DNA of 64,000 bases from Bartonella sp. HY328 (GCF_025449335.1 NZ_CP104883.1:612501-676500); one strand, 5' to 3'; positions 30,852 through 40,377 are shown, counted from the first letter of the stretch. Numbers and translations: made by a program. Notes: generated by a model from the letters alone, not told the origin.

Positions 30852-31703
30852 ATGGAAAAATTATTTGATACAAATGGGGCTGAAACTATTTCCTATCGCA
30901 CAGCAGTGGATTTTTATAATAGAATTTATTCTGATGGTAAGTTTCTTGATATAATATACAGCTTATCGCATGGGATAGGAGTTGATGTTGATGGAGCGGG
31001 TATCGATTTTGAAGATGGGTTTGGACATAAGTTAGATGGATTGGTCAACTTTACTTATGGCAAGGATGGCGAAGAAGAAAAAACAGTTCCTATTGACGTT
31101 TTTAAACAGCTTACTTTAGAAGCAATTGATCTTTACCAAAAAAAGCATTTTCATAACGGCCTTGCAAAAATTCGAAATGCGTTTTTACCCAATATCAATC
31201 AAAATCAAAAAAATCCGATTCATAAAACTATTCTTTTAAACAGTGAACCAATAGATATCCGTGAAGTTCACCTCAATAAAACTCTATTTGGTGGACCTTA
31301 TGATAAATCTGATCATTATTGGCCTCTTAAATATTATTTGGATGCTGCATACGAGAATAATAGCTTTATATGCGTGGTAGATGTTATTCTAAAAAGAATT
31401 GGCTTTAATTTTCGCCTAAATCCTTTGCATTTAAATTTCCATTTGAACTTTTCTGATCGTTTTATAAAGACTTCTAATGGTCAGTCCATTGTCCGTATTG
31501 GAAGTTATCTTGATGGAGTGGTTTTAATTCCATTTAATAGTTTAAAAAATACAGTATTGAATGGTATTGATATTTACCAGTCGAAAAATTATAAAATTAC
31601 ACTTGAAAAATTTAAACAACAGCTTAAACAGCAATCCGCTGAAATTATGCCTGAATATTTTGATTATACGAAACAAAAATTTGACGACGATAGATATGAA
31701 TGA
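30852..31703 (+). CDS. Probable two-domain CDI-type immunity protein, orphan
   Basis: The 283-residue product appears to contain two copies of one domain. The first (about residues 18-110) has FYNRIYSDGKFLDIIYSLSHG, then GIGVDVDGAGIDFEDGFG and ends EAIDLYQKKHFHNGLAKI. The second (about 157-265) has KYYLDAAYENNSFICVVDV and ends NGIDIYQSKNYKITLEKF. The pattern of the first copy resembles the ribonuclease-toxin immunity CdiI group (helix with Y-x-x-G-x-FL, a G-x-x-x-D-G turn, strands, then a final helix). No toxin gene is nearby and no signal peptide is present. A short overlapping frame begins at 31696 but has only 27 codons. The duplication is visible; the immunity function is inferred. Confidence 0.55.
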   Translation: MEKLFDTNGAETISYRTAVDFYNRIYSDGKFLDIIYSLSHGIGVDVDGAGIDFEDGFGHKLDGLVNFTYGKDGEEEKTVPIDVFKQLTLEAIDLYQKKHFHNGLAKIRNAFLPNINQNQKNPIHKTILLNSEPIDIREVHLNKTLFGGPYDKSDHYWPLKYYLDAAYENNSFICVVDVILKRIGFNFRLNPLHLNFHLNFSDRFIKTSNGQSIVRIGSYLDGVVLIPFNSLKNTVLNGIDIYQSKNYKITLEKFKQQLKQQSAEIMPEYFDYTKQKFDDDRYE

Positions 31704-31878
31704 ATTAGAGAGTAGAAAGTCCAATAAAAATAGATTTTTATTTTATATTGCAGAATTGGGGCGTCGCAATTTAATGTAAAACGGTACGGTGCTTTAAACT
31801 ATTCATATTGGTGCGTTATTGATGAAAAAATTTGCTTAGATTTTTGTTAAAAATAGGTCAATTGGCATTTAACGACTA

Positions 31879-32751
31879 TTAACGACTGGGTATCGGCGTT
31901 GCTCCACGGTAGTCATAAAAACCGCGTTCGCTTTTACGTCCAAGCCAGCCAGCCTCAACATATTTAATTAAAAGCGGGCAGGGGCGATATTTGGAATCTG
32001 ATAGGCCATCATGTAAAACATGCATTATGGAAAGACATGTATCAAGCCCTATAAAGTCAGCAAGTTGCAGCGGCCCCATCGGGTGATTGGCACCAAGGCG
32101 CAAGGCACTATCAATGGCTTCAACGCTGGCGACCCCTTCATAAAGCGTATAGATTGCTTCATTAATCATCGGCAATAAAACACGGTTAACCACAAAGGCT
32201 GGAAAATCTTGCGTGACAACAAATGTTTTACCAAGACTTGTAATAAATTCCTCTGCCGCATTAAATGTTTTGTCATCGGTTGCAATGCCCCGAACAATCT
32301 CCACCAGATTCATCAAAGGCACAGGATTCATAAAGTGAAGGCCAATAAACCGCTCGGGTCTGTCGGTTGTAGCGGCTAGTCGGGTAATGGAAATAGTTGA
32401 TGTATTAGTGGCAATGATTGCTTGTGGATTTAGAAATTGACAAAGTTCATGAAAAATATCTTGCTTCGTCTTTTCGTTTTCAAAAGCTGTTTCAATAATG
32501 AGGTCAGCAGATCCTAGTTGCTCTTTTTTATTCAGCACCTTAATGAAAGATAGTGCCTGCTGCCTTTGTTGTTCGGATAATTTACCAAGTGCAACTTGTC
32601 GCGCTAAATTGCCATTGATGGTTGCAAGGGCTGCCTCTGCCTTTTCTTGTGAAAGGTCATGAAGCAATACATATTTTCCTGCAAGCGCACAAGCATGGGC
32701 AATACCATTGCCCATTTGTCCGGCGCCAATAATACCTATTGTTTCAATCAT
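31879..32751 (-). CDS. 3-hydroxybutyryl-CoA dehydrogenase
   Basis: The enzyme oxidises or reduces the 3-hydroxyacyl-CoA/3-ketoacyl-CoA pair with NAD(P), in fatty acid breakdown or polyhydroxybutyrate-related metabolism. The 290-residue product has the Rossmann motif IGIIGAGQMGNGIAHACA at the N-terminus, the catalytic-histidine segment FIGLHFMNPVPLMNLVEIVRG (near residues 135-155), and the C-terminal domain with PMGPLQLADFIGLD. Length is typical of the stand-alone dehydrogenase. It stands alone, about 100 bases before the DUF1178 gene on the same strand. Confidence 0.92.
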   Translation of the reverse strand: MIETIGIIGAGQMGNGIAHACALAGKYVLLHDLSQEKAEAALATINGNLARQVALGKLSEQQRQQALSFIKVLNKKEQLGSADLIIETAFENEKTKQDIFHELCQFLNPQAIIATNTSTISITRLAATTDRPERFIGLHFMNPVPLMNLVEIVRGIATDDKTFNAAEEFITSLGKTFVVTQDFPAFVVNRVLLPMINEAIYTLYEGVASVEAIDSALRLGANHPMGPLQLADFIGLDTCLSIMHVLHDGLSDSKYRPCPLLIKYVEAGWLGRKSERGFYDYRGATPIPSR

Positions 32752-32850
32752 GCTGTCCTCCCCATCAGAACATTATCATAAAACATTATTTACAGCTTTT
32801 GTGATAATATCAAAAATTATATGGGCCATAATACTGCCTTTGGCCGAAAA

Positions 32851-33279
32851 CTAATTCTTTTTTTCAGGCAAGGTTGGTAGCGGAAGCAATTCGATACCCT
32901 CCTCTACGAGCGATTTCACTTCATCGCCATCGGCCTCGCCATAAATTGTGCGTTCTATAGCTTCACCATAGTGAATTTTTCTTGCTTCCTCGGCAAATTT
33001 TTCGCCGACATAGTCGCCTTCCTCACGAATTTTCTCCGATACTTTGCGCCATTGCGCTATAAAATCACGCTCTTGAGAAGACAGTGCGTTGCCCACCATT
33101 TTTTCTTTTTTGCGTGAAGTTGAAATGGCTGGTGCCATAAGATCTTTAGCAATTTTTATTGATTCGCATTGCGGGCATGAAACCCAACCTTTAGCACATT
33201 GCAGGTCAAAATCATCATTGGAGCGAAACCAAGCATCAAAATGGTGGCCACCGTCACAGTGAAGATTAAAGCGAATCAT
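32851..33279 (-). CDS. DUF1178 family protein
   Basis: The 142-residue product starts with a zinc-ribbon-like part: MIRFNLHCDGGHHFDAWF, then CAKGWVSCPQCESI, giving four possible metal ligands (C8, C30, C36, C39). A variable linker and a helical tail follow (residues 75-125) with YVGEKFAEEARKIHYGE, the signature of DUF1178. These proteins are widespread in alphaproteobacteria with no fixed role. It follows grxC by three bases, so the two share a transcript, and the pairing with glutaredoxin is recurrent in this group. Confidence 0.9.
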   Translation of the reverse strand: MIRFNLHCDGGHHFDAWFRSNDDFDLQCAKGWVSCPQCESIKIAKDLMAPAISTSRKKEKMVGNALSSQERDFIAQWRKVSEKIREEGDYVGEKFAEEARKIHYGEAIERTIYGEADGDEVKSLVEEGIELLPLPTLPEKKN

Positions 33280-33282
33280 TTG

Positions 33283-33552
33283 TTAATTCCCTTTTTTATG
33301 TGACTGTAAAAGTTCGTCTAGCTTACCAGCTTCGTCTAACGCGAATAGATCGTCGCAACCACCGACATGGATGTCGCCAATAAATATTTGCGGAAATGTA
33401 TTGCGTCCATTAGCACGTTCACGCATTTGCGCCCGCACTTGTGGATCACTTGCAGCTTCAATAGTGGTAAATTCAACATTTTTTTGTTCAAGCAATGCTA
33501 AAGCTTTAGCGCAATAGGGGCAGCCTGTTTTGATGTAAATTGTAATAGACAC
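33283..33552 (-). CDS. grxC: Glutaredoxin 3
   Basis: This small thiol-disulfide oxidoreductase uses glutathione to reduce protein disulfides. The 89-residue product has the active site C-P-Y-C at residues 11-14, then TFPQIFIGDIHVGGCDDL with the cis-proline and glutathione-binding GG-C-D pattern. The start is GTG at 33552, set by AAGGAG six bases upstream; a longer reading from an upstream Met would add an unrelated hydrophobic tail. It is first in the pair with DUF1178. Confidence 0.94.
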   Translation of the reverse strand: MSITIYIKTGCPYCAKALALLEQKNVEFTTIEAASDPQVRAQMRERANGRNTFPQIFIGDIHVGGCDDLFALDEAGKLDELLQSHKKGN

Positions 33553-33843
33553 GCTTTTCTCCTTAAACGAATATATATAGAGATAAAAAGCGGCAATGCC
33601 AAGCATAGTCCATTCTATAGTTTATAAATATAAGCTACTGTAAACTATTTTTGATGAGAAAAAACGAATGGTTAAAACCAATAAGCCCTGAACTTTCACT
33701 ATATTAGAATAAATAAGTATATATTTATTAATAATGATAATACATTGTATTTTGTTGAAAAAATGAAATAAAAATAAAATAAATTTGATTTATAAAAAAT
33801 CTGGTTGCTTTTTAATTAAAGTTGAAATAGACAGGTCAACGGG

Positions 33844-33890
33844 CCACCTCTCCCCACCGAGAGGCGAGCTATCTGAGAGGATAGAATAAA
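33844..33890 (+). ncRNA. serC-type leader RNA motif
   Basis: Just before the serC start are two compact hairpins: CCTCTC (33847-33852) with GAGAGG (33859-33864), and CTATC (33869-33873) with GATAG (33880-33884), the latter ending seven bases from the ATG and covering the Shine-Dalgarno region. Position, size and association fit the serC RNA motif, a conserved cis-regulatory candidate upstream of serC(-serA) in alphaproteobacteria. Its ligand is, to my knowledge, not established. Confidence 0.75.
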
Positions 33891-35060
33891 ATGACTAATA
33901 TTAATGAGCCGGGCCGCCGCCCGAATAATCCAAATTTTTCTTCTGGCCCTTGTGCCAAGCGTCCAGGTTGGACAACTCAAGCGTTGAATGATGCGCCTTT
34001 AGGTCGCTCTCATCGTGCAAAAATTGGCAAGGCCAAATTGGCAGAAGCCATTGATCTCACCCGTGAAATTTTAGAAGTTCCTGCCGATTATCGCATTGGT
34101 ATTGTACCTGCATCGGATACTGGTGCTGTTGAAATGGCGTTATGGTCATTGCTTGGTGCACGCGGTGTTGACATGTTGACTTGGGAAAGCTTTGGCGCTG
34201 GTTGGGTCACTGATGTAGCCAAGCAATTAAAGCTTAAAGATGCCCGCATTTTTGATGCTCCTTATGGCGAATTGCCAGATTTTTCACAAGTTGACTTTAA
34301 TCGTGACGTCGTCTTCACATGGAATGGTACTACATCGGGTGTACGTGTTCCTAATGTCGGCTTTATTCCAGATAATCGTGAAGGTTTAACCATTTGCGAT
34401 GCAACATCTGCAGCTTTTGCGCAAAATCTAGATTTTGCCAAACTCGATGTTGTTACTTTTTCATGGCAAAAAGTACTCGGCGGTGAGGGTGCCCATGGTA
34501 TTCTTATCCTTAGCCCACGCGCTGTAGAGCGCTTGGAAAGCTATGTGCCACAATGGCCATTGCCAAAGATTTTCCGCATGACCAAAGGTGGCAAGCTTAT
34601 TGAAGGTATTTTCAAAGGCGAAACCATTAATACACCTTCAATGCTTTGCGTTGAGGATTATCTTGACGCGCTAAAATGGGCAAAATCCCTTGGTGGTTTA
34701 AAGGCTCTGCGTCAACGCGCCGACAATAATTTTGCAGTTCTTAATGCTTTCGTTGAAGAGTCATCATGGCTTGCAAATCTTGCTGTTGATCCAACAACAC
34801 GTTCTAATACATCTGTGTGCTTAACCATTATTGATGAAGATATCAAAAAGTTAAGTGATGATGATCAAGCAGCTTTTGCTAAAGCAATTGTAACCCGTCT
34901 TGATAAGGCTGGTGTTGCATATGATATTGGTGCTTATCGCGATGCTCCATCAGGTCTGCGCATCTGGGCCGGTGCAACGGTAGAGGCTGATGATTTAGCT
35001 GCTTTAACGCAGTGGTTAGATTGGGCTTTTGCTTGCGAAAAGGCTGCCTTAGCAGCGTAA
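33891..35060 (+). CDS. serC: Phosphoserine transaminase
   Basis: SerC converts 3-phosphohydroxypyruvate and glutamate to phosphoserine, the second step of serine synthesis. The 389-residue product belongs to the alphaproteobacterial form, with the N-terminal PNFSSGPCAKRPGW segment, FTWNGTTSGVRVPN, and the pyridoxal-phosphate lysine in FSWQKVLGGEGAHG near residue 197. The leader carries the serC RNA motif. The next gene is serA on the same strand, 225 bases further, so both steps lie together. Confidence 0.96.
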   Translation: MTNINEPGRRPNNPNFSSGPCAKRPGWTTQALNDAPLGRSHRAKIGKAKLAEAIDLTREILEVPADYRIGIVPASDTGAVEMALWSLLGARGVDMLTWESFGAGWVTDVAKQLKLKDARIFDAPYGELPDFSQVDFNRDVVFTWNGTTSGVRVPNVGFIPDNREGLTICDATSAAFAQNLDFAKLDVVTFSWQKVLGGEGAHGILILSPRAVERLESYVPQWPLPKIFRMTKGGKLIEGIFKGETINTPSMLCVEDYLDALKWAKSLGGLKALRQRADNNFAVLNAFVEESSWLANLAVDPTTRSNTSVCLTIIDEDIKKLSDDDQAAFAKAIVTRLDKAGVAYDIGAYRDAPSGLRIWAGATVEADDLAALTQWLDWAFACEKAALAA

Positions 35061-35285
35061 TATTCGCTTAGACCAACCTATAGAGTGGTTAAAGCCACTC
35101 TATTTCAATCTTAAATTTCTTTAAAATTTGGTTTTGCTTTGCATTGATTTGCTAAAGCACGGTTTTTTATTTTCTGTCGATTAACCAAATTAAAAATTCA
35201 AACGACGAATTATGAAATGCGTATGGTGGTAAAAGCGCTTTTATAATTAACCTTTTGCAGTATTTTGACAATTATGGAGGCCATA

Positions 35286-36890
35286 ATGGCACCTCGCGTA
35301 TTAGTATCTGATAAACTTTCTCCTACCGCAGTTCAAATCTTTAAAGATCGCGGCGTTGATGTTGATTATTTGCCTGATCTTGGCAAGGATAAAGACAAGT
35401 TACTTGAAATTATTGGCCAATATGATGGGCTTGCCATTCGTTCGGCAACTAAAGTAACCCAAGCAGTAATTGACGCAGCAACCAAGCTTAAAGTTGTTGG
35501 CCGTGCCGGTATTGGCGTTGATAATGTTGATATTCCAGCAGCGTCCCGCCGTGGTATTATTGTGATGAATACGCCTTTTGGCAATTCAATCACTACTGCT
35601 GAACATGCTATTGCCATGATGTTTGCTGTTGCGCGTGAATTGCCTGAAGCTGATGCTTCAACTCGTGCTGGCAAATGGGAAAAAAACCGTTTCATGGGTG
35701 TTGAAGTCACTGGTAAAACCCTTGGTATTATTGGTTGTGGTAATATTGGTGCAATTGTAGCTGCCCGCGGTATTGGTCTTAAAATGCATGTTGTTGCTTT
35801 TGATCCGTTTCTTTCTGAAACGCGTGCGGAAGAATTGGGCGTTGAAAAGGTTGAGCTAGATGACTTGCTACGCCGCGCTGATTTCATCACTTTGCATACA
35901 CCGCTTACCGATAAAACCCGCAATATTATTGATGCCGAAGCCATTGCTAAAATGAAAAAAGGCGTGCGCATTATTAACTGTGCTCGCGGTGGTTTGGTTG
36001 TTGAAAAAGATTTGGTTGAAGCGTTAAAATCTGGCCATGTTGCTGGAGCTGGTATTGACGTGTTTGAGCAAGAGCCACCAGCAGCTGATAATCCGCTTTT
36101 TGCTTTAACCAACACAGTTTGCACGCCGCATCTTGGTGCATCAACCTCTGAAGCGCAGGAAAATGTTGCCATTCAAGTGGCCGAGCAAATGGCAGATTAC
36201 CTTGTTAAAGGTGCCGTGAGCAATGCTATCAATATGCCAGCAATTACTGCTGAAGAAGCACCGCGCCTGAAGCCATTTGTCAAGCTTGCTGAAGTGCTTG
36301 GCACTTATGTTGGCCAATCAACTGAAGAAGACATTCAAGAAGTTGAAATTCTTTTTGATGGTTCCACCGCAACCATGAATACGCGTGCTTTAATTAGCGC
36401 GGCATTATCTGGTCTTGTACGTCCCCAAATGGCCGATATTAACATGGTTTCTGCGCCTGTCGTGGTGAAAGAGCGCGGCATTATTGTTTCAGAAATTAAG
36501 CGTGATAAATCTGGTATTTTTGACGGTTATATTAAGTTAACTGTTCGCACTTCAAAGCGTACCCGTTCAATCGCCGGTACATGTTTTGTTGACGGTAAAC
36601 CACGCTTTATTCAAATTAAAGGTATTAACCTTGATGCCGAAGTTGGCGCCCATATGCTTTATATCACAAATAGTGATACACCCGGTATTATTGGTACAAT
36701 TGGTTTGATTTGTGGTAAGCATGGCGTTAATATTGCAAACTTCGCTCTTGGTCGTGATAAGCCAGGTGGTGATGCTATTGCGTTGCTTTATCTTGATGCA
36801 CCAATTCCAGCGGCAGTACGCGAAGAATTGCAAAATGTTGCAGGCATAAAGCGTGTTCAACCGTTGGAATTTAACACTATCGAGGCATAA
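35286..36890 (+). CDS. serA: D-3-phosphoglycerate dehydrogenase
   Basis: SerA oxidises 3-phosphoglycerate to 3-phosphohydroxypyruvate, the first and usually feedback-controlled step of serine synthesis. The 534-residue long form contains the substrate domain with GRAGIGVDNVDI, the NAD-binding motif GIIGCGNIGAIVAARG near residue 147, the catalytic segment INCARGGLVVE and the QEPPAADNPLF histidine region. An intervening domain and a C-terminal ACT domain (from about 455, TNSDTPGIIGTIG) follow. The start at 35286 is fixed by GGAGG (35276-35280). The stop overlaps the next start (TAATG). Confidence 0.96.
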   Translation: MAPRVLVSDKLSPTAVQIFKDRGVDVDYLPDLGKDKDKLLEIIGQYDGLAIRSATKVTQAVIDAATKLKVVGRAGIGVDNVDIPAASRRGIIVMNTPFGNSITTAEHAIAMMFAVARELPEADASTRAGKWEKNRFMGVEVTGKTLGIIGCGNIGAIVAARGIGLKMHVVAFDPFLSETRAEELGVEKVELDDLLRRADFITLHTPLTDKTRNIIDAEAIAKMKKGVRIINCARGGLVVEKDLVEALKSGHVAGAGIDVFEQEPPAADNPLFALTNTVCTPHLGASTSEAQENVAIQVAEQMADYLVKGAVSNAINMPAITAEEAPRLKPFVKLAEVLGTYVGQSTEEDIQEVEILFDGSTATMNTRALISAALSGLVRPQMADINMVSAPVVVKERGIIVSEIKRDKSGIFDGYIKLTVRTSKRTRSIAGTCFVDGKPRFIQIKGINLDAEVGAHMLYITNSDTPGIIGTIGLICGKHGVNIANFALGRDKPGGDAIALLYLDAPIPAAVREELQNVAGIKRVQPLEFNTIEA

Positions 36891-37387
36891 TGTCGATTAA
36901 TTGGCGTTTTATGAATAAAAGCGACCTCGCAGCTATCTGCGAGATCGCCTCCATTTGTCATCCTGATTATCCAGAAGATGAAGCGGTTTTGGCGCAAAAG
37001 CAGATGCTTGCATCACAAAGCTGCTATATTCTCGAAAAGGATAATATTCCAAGCGGTTATATTTTAGCGCATCCTTGGAAAACCGGTAATATACCGCCAC
37101 TCAATCAGTTGTTGGATGGCTTACCGCAAGATGCAGATACGCTATATTTGCATGATATTGCTATTTTGCCCGATGCCCGTAGTGGCGGCGTTGGTTCAAT
37201 AGGCTTAAAAATTCTATATCAGCAGGCAAAGGCATTGGGCTATGATACGATGTCGCTGGTGGCTGTTAATAATTCAGCACCTTTTTGGTTAAAGCAAGGA
37301 TTTGCAACCCAAGTGGTGAACAGTGCTTTGCAGCAAAAGCTATTAACTTATAGTGAAGATGCACTCTATATGATGAAGACCTTATAG
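36890..37387 (+). CDS. GNAT family N-acetyltransferase
   Basis: The 165-residue product has the GNAT fold: an N-terminal WRFMNKSDLAAICEIA segment, a central strand SGYILAHPW, and the acetyl-CoA-binding region LHDIAILPDARSGGVGSIGL with the R/Q-x-x-G-x-G/A type pyrophosphate loop. NNSAPFWLKQGF near residue 126 is the typical C-terminal piece. The ATG overlaps the serA stop by one base, so it is translated with serA. The acetylated substrate is unknown. Confidence 0.88.
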   Translation: MSINWRFMNKSDLAAICEIASICHPDYPEDEAVLAQKQMLASQSCYILEKDNIPSGYILAHPWKTGNIPPLNQLLDGLPQDADTLYLHDIAILPDARSGGVGSIGLKILYQQAKALGYDTMSLVAVNNSAPFWLKQGFATQVVNSALQQKLLTYSEDALYMMKTL

Positions 37388-37807
37388 ATCCTCACTGTAA
37401 GTCTTTGCAGTGAAAAAATGGTGGAAGAATTTCAACTAAAATTATAACGATTTTTGAATTGAAATTACAATTAGACCATTAATTAGCCCAAAGCTTTGAG
37501 CCGTCTTAAAGTAGCTTTATCGTCTAATGGAGTTTATGATCTATTTTCCCACCGACTTTACTAATGATTTAACGATAGTTTTATTTATCGGTGGTTGGTG
37601 CAGGGCTAAGCGGCTTTTCTAAAGCGAGCCATTGATGGTGGGTTGTATCAATGACTTTAGCGAGACAATAGTAATTTTCCCACCTGTCAGTAATTTTATA
37701 GTCATCATATTAAATTATAATAATTCCTTATCCGCACAAACAGTTACCTTAAGATAAATTGAAAACCCACTTTTTATCTTTTGGTATAATTTTAATTTAT
37801 TAATAAA
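37388..37807. other. Intergenic stretch without a clear gene
   Basis: No intact gene is present. A 42-codon minus-strand stretch at about 37585-37710 reads like protein (DRWENYYCLAKVIDTTHHQW) but has a stop directly upstream and no start codon, so it may be a remnant. Confidence 0.35.
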
Positions 37808-37839
37808 AAAGGCATTTTATTCAATGATAAAATGCCTTT
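37808..37839 (-). terminator. Rho-independent terminator of argG
   Basis: AAAGGCATTTTAT (37808-37820) pairs with ATAAAATGCCTTT (37827-37839), a perfect 13-bp stem. Read on the minus strand it is followed by a T run (complement of the A run 37804-37810). Confidence 0.9.
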
Positions 37840-37868
37840 CTATGTTAATATAATTGGGTCAATAAGCC

Positions 37869-39089
37869 CTATTTTGGGTTGCGCGCGGCAAGGGTGCGCA
37901 GGCGCAAAGCATTCAACTTAATAAAGCCGGCAGCATCTTTTTGGTCATAAGCGCCTTGGTCATCTTCAAAAGTTACCAATTTATCTGAGTAAAGAGACTT
38001 ATTGCTGCTGCGGCCTTCCACCATGACATTGCCCTTATAAAGCTTCAAGGTGACTTCACCTTCTACATGCTCTTGACTAAGGTCAATTGCTGCCTGCAGC
38101 ATTTTACGCTCTGGTGAGAACCAGAAACCATAATAGATAAGTTCGGCATAACGTGGCATTAATTCATCTTTAAGATGGGCAGCACCACGATCAAGGGTAA
38201 TTGATTCAATTGCACGGTGAGCGGTAAGAAGAATTGTGCCGCCTGGTGTTTCATAAATACCACGTGATTTCATGCCAACAAAGCGGTTCTCCACAAGATC
38301 AAGCCTGCCAATACCATTTTCGCGGCCATAATCGTTGAGCTTTGCTAAAAGCGTAGCAGGAGAAAGACGTGTACCATTAATTGAAACAGCATCACCCTTT
38401 TCAAAGCCGATAGTAATAGTGGTGGCTTTATCTGGCGCGGCTTCAGGTGAAACGGTGCGCATATGTACATATTCTGGTGCTGGCTGAGCTGGATCTTCTA
38501 AAACCTTACCCTCTGATGACGAATGCAAAAGATTAGCATCAACAGAAAATGGCGCTTCGCCTTGCTTGTCCTTAGTGACAGGGATTTGATGAGATTCAGC
38601 AAATTCTATCAAATCTGTACGGCTTTTAAAAGTCCAGTCGCGCCAAGGAGCAATGATTTTAATGTCTGGATTAAGTGCGTAGGCCGATAGTTCAAACCGC
38701 ACCTGATCATTACCTTTACCAGTTGCGCCATGGGCTATGGCATCGGCTCCAGTATCGCGGGCAATTTCAATAAGGCGCTGTGAAATAAGCGGACGGGCAA
38801 TCGAAGTCCCAAGCAAATAAACACCTTCATAGACGGCATTAGCGCGGAACATTGGGAAAACGAAATCACGAACAAATTCTTCGCGCAAGTCCTCAATATA
38901 GATCTCTTTAATACCCATCATTTCAGCTTTGCGGCGAGCTGGTTCAAGTTCTTCACCTTGGCCAAGATCGGCGGTAAAGGTGACAACTTCTGCACCCAAT
39001 TCGGTTTGTAACCATTTTAGGATGATTGAGGTATCAAGACCGCCCGAATAGGCGAGAACGACTTTTTTTACATCTTTGAATTTGTTCAT
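37869..39089 (-). CDS. argG: Argininosuccinate synthase
   Basis: ArgG joins citrulline and aspartate with ATP to form argininosuccinate, the penultimate step of arginine synthesis. The 406-residue product shows the PP-loop AYSGGLDTSIILKWL near residues 13-27, the AHGATGKGNDQVRFE segment and the C-terminal GRSSNKSLYS segment. Length matches the common bacterial type. It is a single gene with its own terminator. Confidence 0.97.
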   Translation of the reverse strand: MNKFKDVKKVVLAYSGGLDTSIILKWLQTELGAEVVTFTADLGQGEELEPARRKAEMMGIKEIYIEDLREEFVRDFVFPMFRANAVYEGVYLLGTSIARPLISQRLIEIARDTGADAIAHGATGKGNDQVRFELSAYALNPDIKIIAPWRDWTFKSRTDLIEFAESHQIPVTKDKQGEAPFSVDANLLHSSSEGKVLEDPAQPAPEYVHMRTVSPEAAPDKATTITIGFEKGDAVSINGTRLSPATLLAKLNDYGRENGIGRLDLVENRFVGMKSRGIYETPGGTILLTAHRAIESITLDRGAAHLKDELMPRYAELIYYGFWFSPERKMLQAAIDLSQEHVEGEVTLKLYKGNVMVEGRSSNKSLYSDKLVTFEDDQGAYDQKDAAGFIKLNALRLRTLAARNPK

Positions 39090-39275
39090 TTCAAAAGGCC
39101 TGGCTCATGGTTAAACATATACTGGTTTTATCAAGCTATTGCTATTGTGCAAGCGCAAAATGCACAAAATTACTTTAGCTTAACTCTAACCGATTTTAAT
39201 AGTTAAAGACAATGTATTTTTACATATTATCGGGCAGGGATGAAACTAAAAACTATTTTTATGAATAAGAGTATT

Positions 39276-39884
39276 TTAAGGTAGCAGCCAAAAACCAATG
39301 GCCGCAAAACCCACTGCAAAAAATGGGTCAATAAAGGCGGCTTTTGCGTTTAATTTGTTTTGGATTGGCGCAAGGGTAAGCAATAAGATGAGATAATAAT
39401 AGACCAAGGTTAGAATTAAGAAAACGCCGCCAATGCTTATGGCAAAATTTTCAAAAATATAGGATGTTACGCCAATACGCCCTAAGGATAGCGAAAACAT
39501 AACAAGAAAGGAGCTACAAAATATAAAGCAGATAATGCCTAAAAATGCACCTGTAAGAAATAGTATTATTGCATTTGGATTGTTTCTTGTTAGGCGTCCG
39601 GTTAAACAAATAAAGCAATAAAAAAAACAAAATGCTAACAGCGCTAGAAAAAAATATGCGCGATAGGGCTCAATTACATTAAGATAAAAATGTGGAAATA
39701 TGCCCAAAATACAGCACGCAAGCATACCGCTTAAAAAAAAGCCAGTCACTGCAAATATGCTGGTATAACGCCCTGCAAGCAACGCTTGTCGGATAAAAAA
39801 CAAGGGCTGTACAAAGGTGATAAACTGGGCAAAAGCCATAAAGATTGCAAAACTGCCCAAAAATTGCAGTATGAAAAAATGCAT
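39276..39884 (-). CDS. LysE-like multispanning membrane protein
   Basis: The 202-residue product has about six membrane helices. The segment VQPLFFIRQALLAGRYTSI, then FAVTGFFLSG, resembles the first loop of LysE/RhtB amino acid exporters (P-G-P-x-x-x-L-V-x-R-x-A-L-x-x-G-R), but with the second Gly-Pro pair lost. The C-terminus has IDPFFAVGFAAIGFWLL. The protein is related to the product of 41738-42334, which shares the RQAL-x-x-x-R, GF-x-LSG and DP-F-x-V-x-FA-x-x-G-x-W positions. An export role is possible but the degeneration makes it unsure. It is divergent from the region containing rsmE. Confidence 0.6.
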   Translation of the reverse strand: MHFFILQFLGSFAIFMAFAQFITFVQPLFFIRQALLAGRYTSIFAVTGFFLSGMLACCILGIFPHFYLNVIEPYRAYFFLALLAFCFFYCFICLTGRLTRNNPNAIILFLTGAFLGIICFIFCSSFLVMFSLSLGRIGVTSYIFENFAISIGGVFLILTLVYYYLILLLTLAPIQNKLNAKAAFIDPFFAVGFAAIGFWLLP

Positions 39885-40377
39885 GAAATATCCATGTCTT
39901 ATAAAATTGGTTTATTATCTTATATCCCAATTATTTATAAATTTGGCAATCGTTTATTTTGTTAACTCTAGTTAGCGATGATTTATTGGGGTAATGCTAG
40001 CTGACCATTATGAAAACTATTTAGAACCGAAATAGATTAAGATTTGAAACACAAGGGGAGGGTGCGGATTTCATAGTAGGCTATTTGAAAATTATTGCCA
40101 GCACTGAGAAAATTAACGAATAAGAAGACTGACTAACCGTGTTTGTGCCGGCGAAAAACCAAGCCTAATCGTGGTTAATCATAAAAACTTAGTTTTTAAA
40201 ATATCACACTCGCATAGATATATAAGAAAGCTTGTGTTTTGCTAATGATCAAGGTGCGTATTAAAGCTCTGTATGGCTTGGCTCATACATAAGACTAAGT
40301 TAATGCGTAATTTAAACAAAGACTAAATCTTTATTTTTTAGTTTGGCTCTTAATTATAAAAGCAAAGTGCGAAACAA
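39885..40377. other. Intergenic stretch without a gene
   Basis: I see no gene, repeat or clear terminator in this stretch between the LysE-like gene and the small-protein gene. Confidence 0.45.

Noticed and set aside
35366..36172. 268-codon minus-strand frame opposite serA
   Set aside because: It is an antisense shadow; composition (many Ser/Pro/Arg, low complexity) is typical of the complement of a real gene.
37585..37710. 42-codon minus-strand protein-like stretch (DRWENYYCLAKVIDTTHHQW)
   Set aside because: It has a stop immediately upstream, no start codon and no ribosome binding site; kept only as a note under the intergenic entry.
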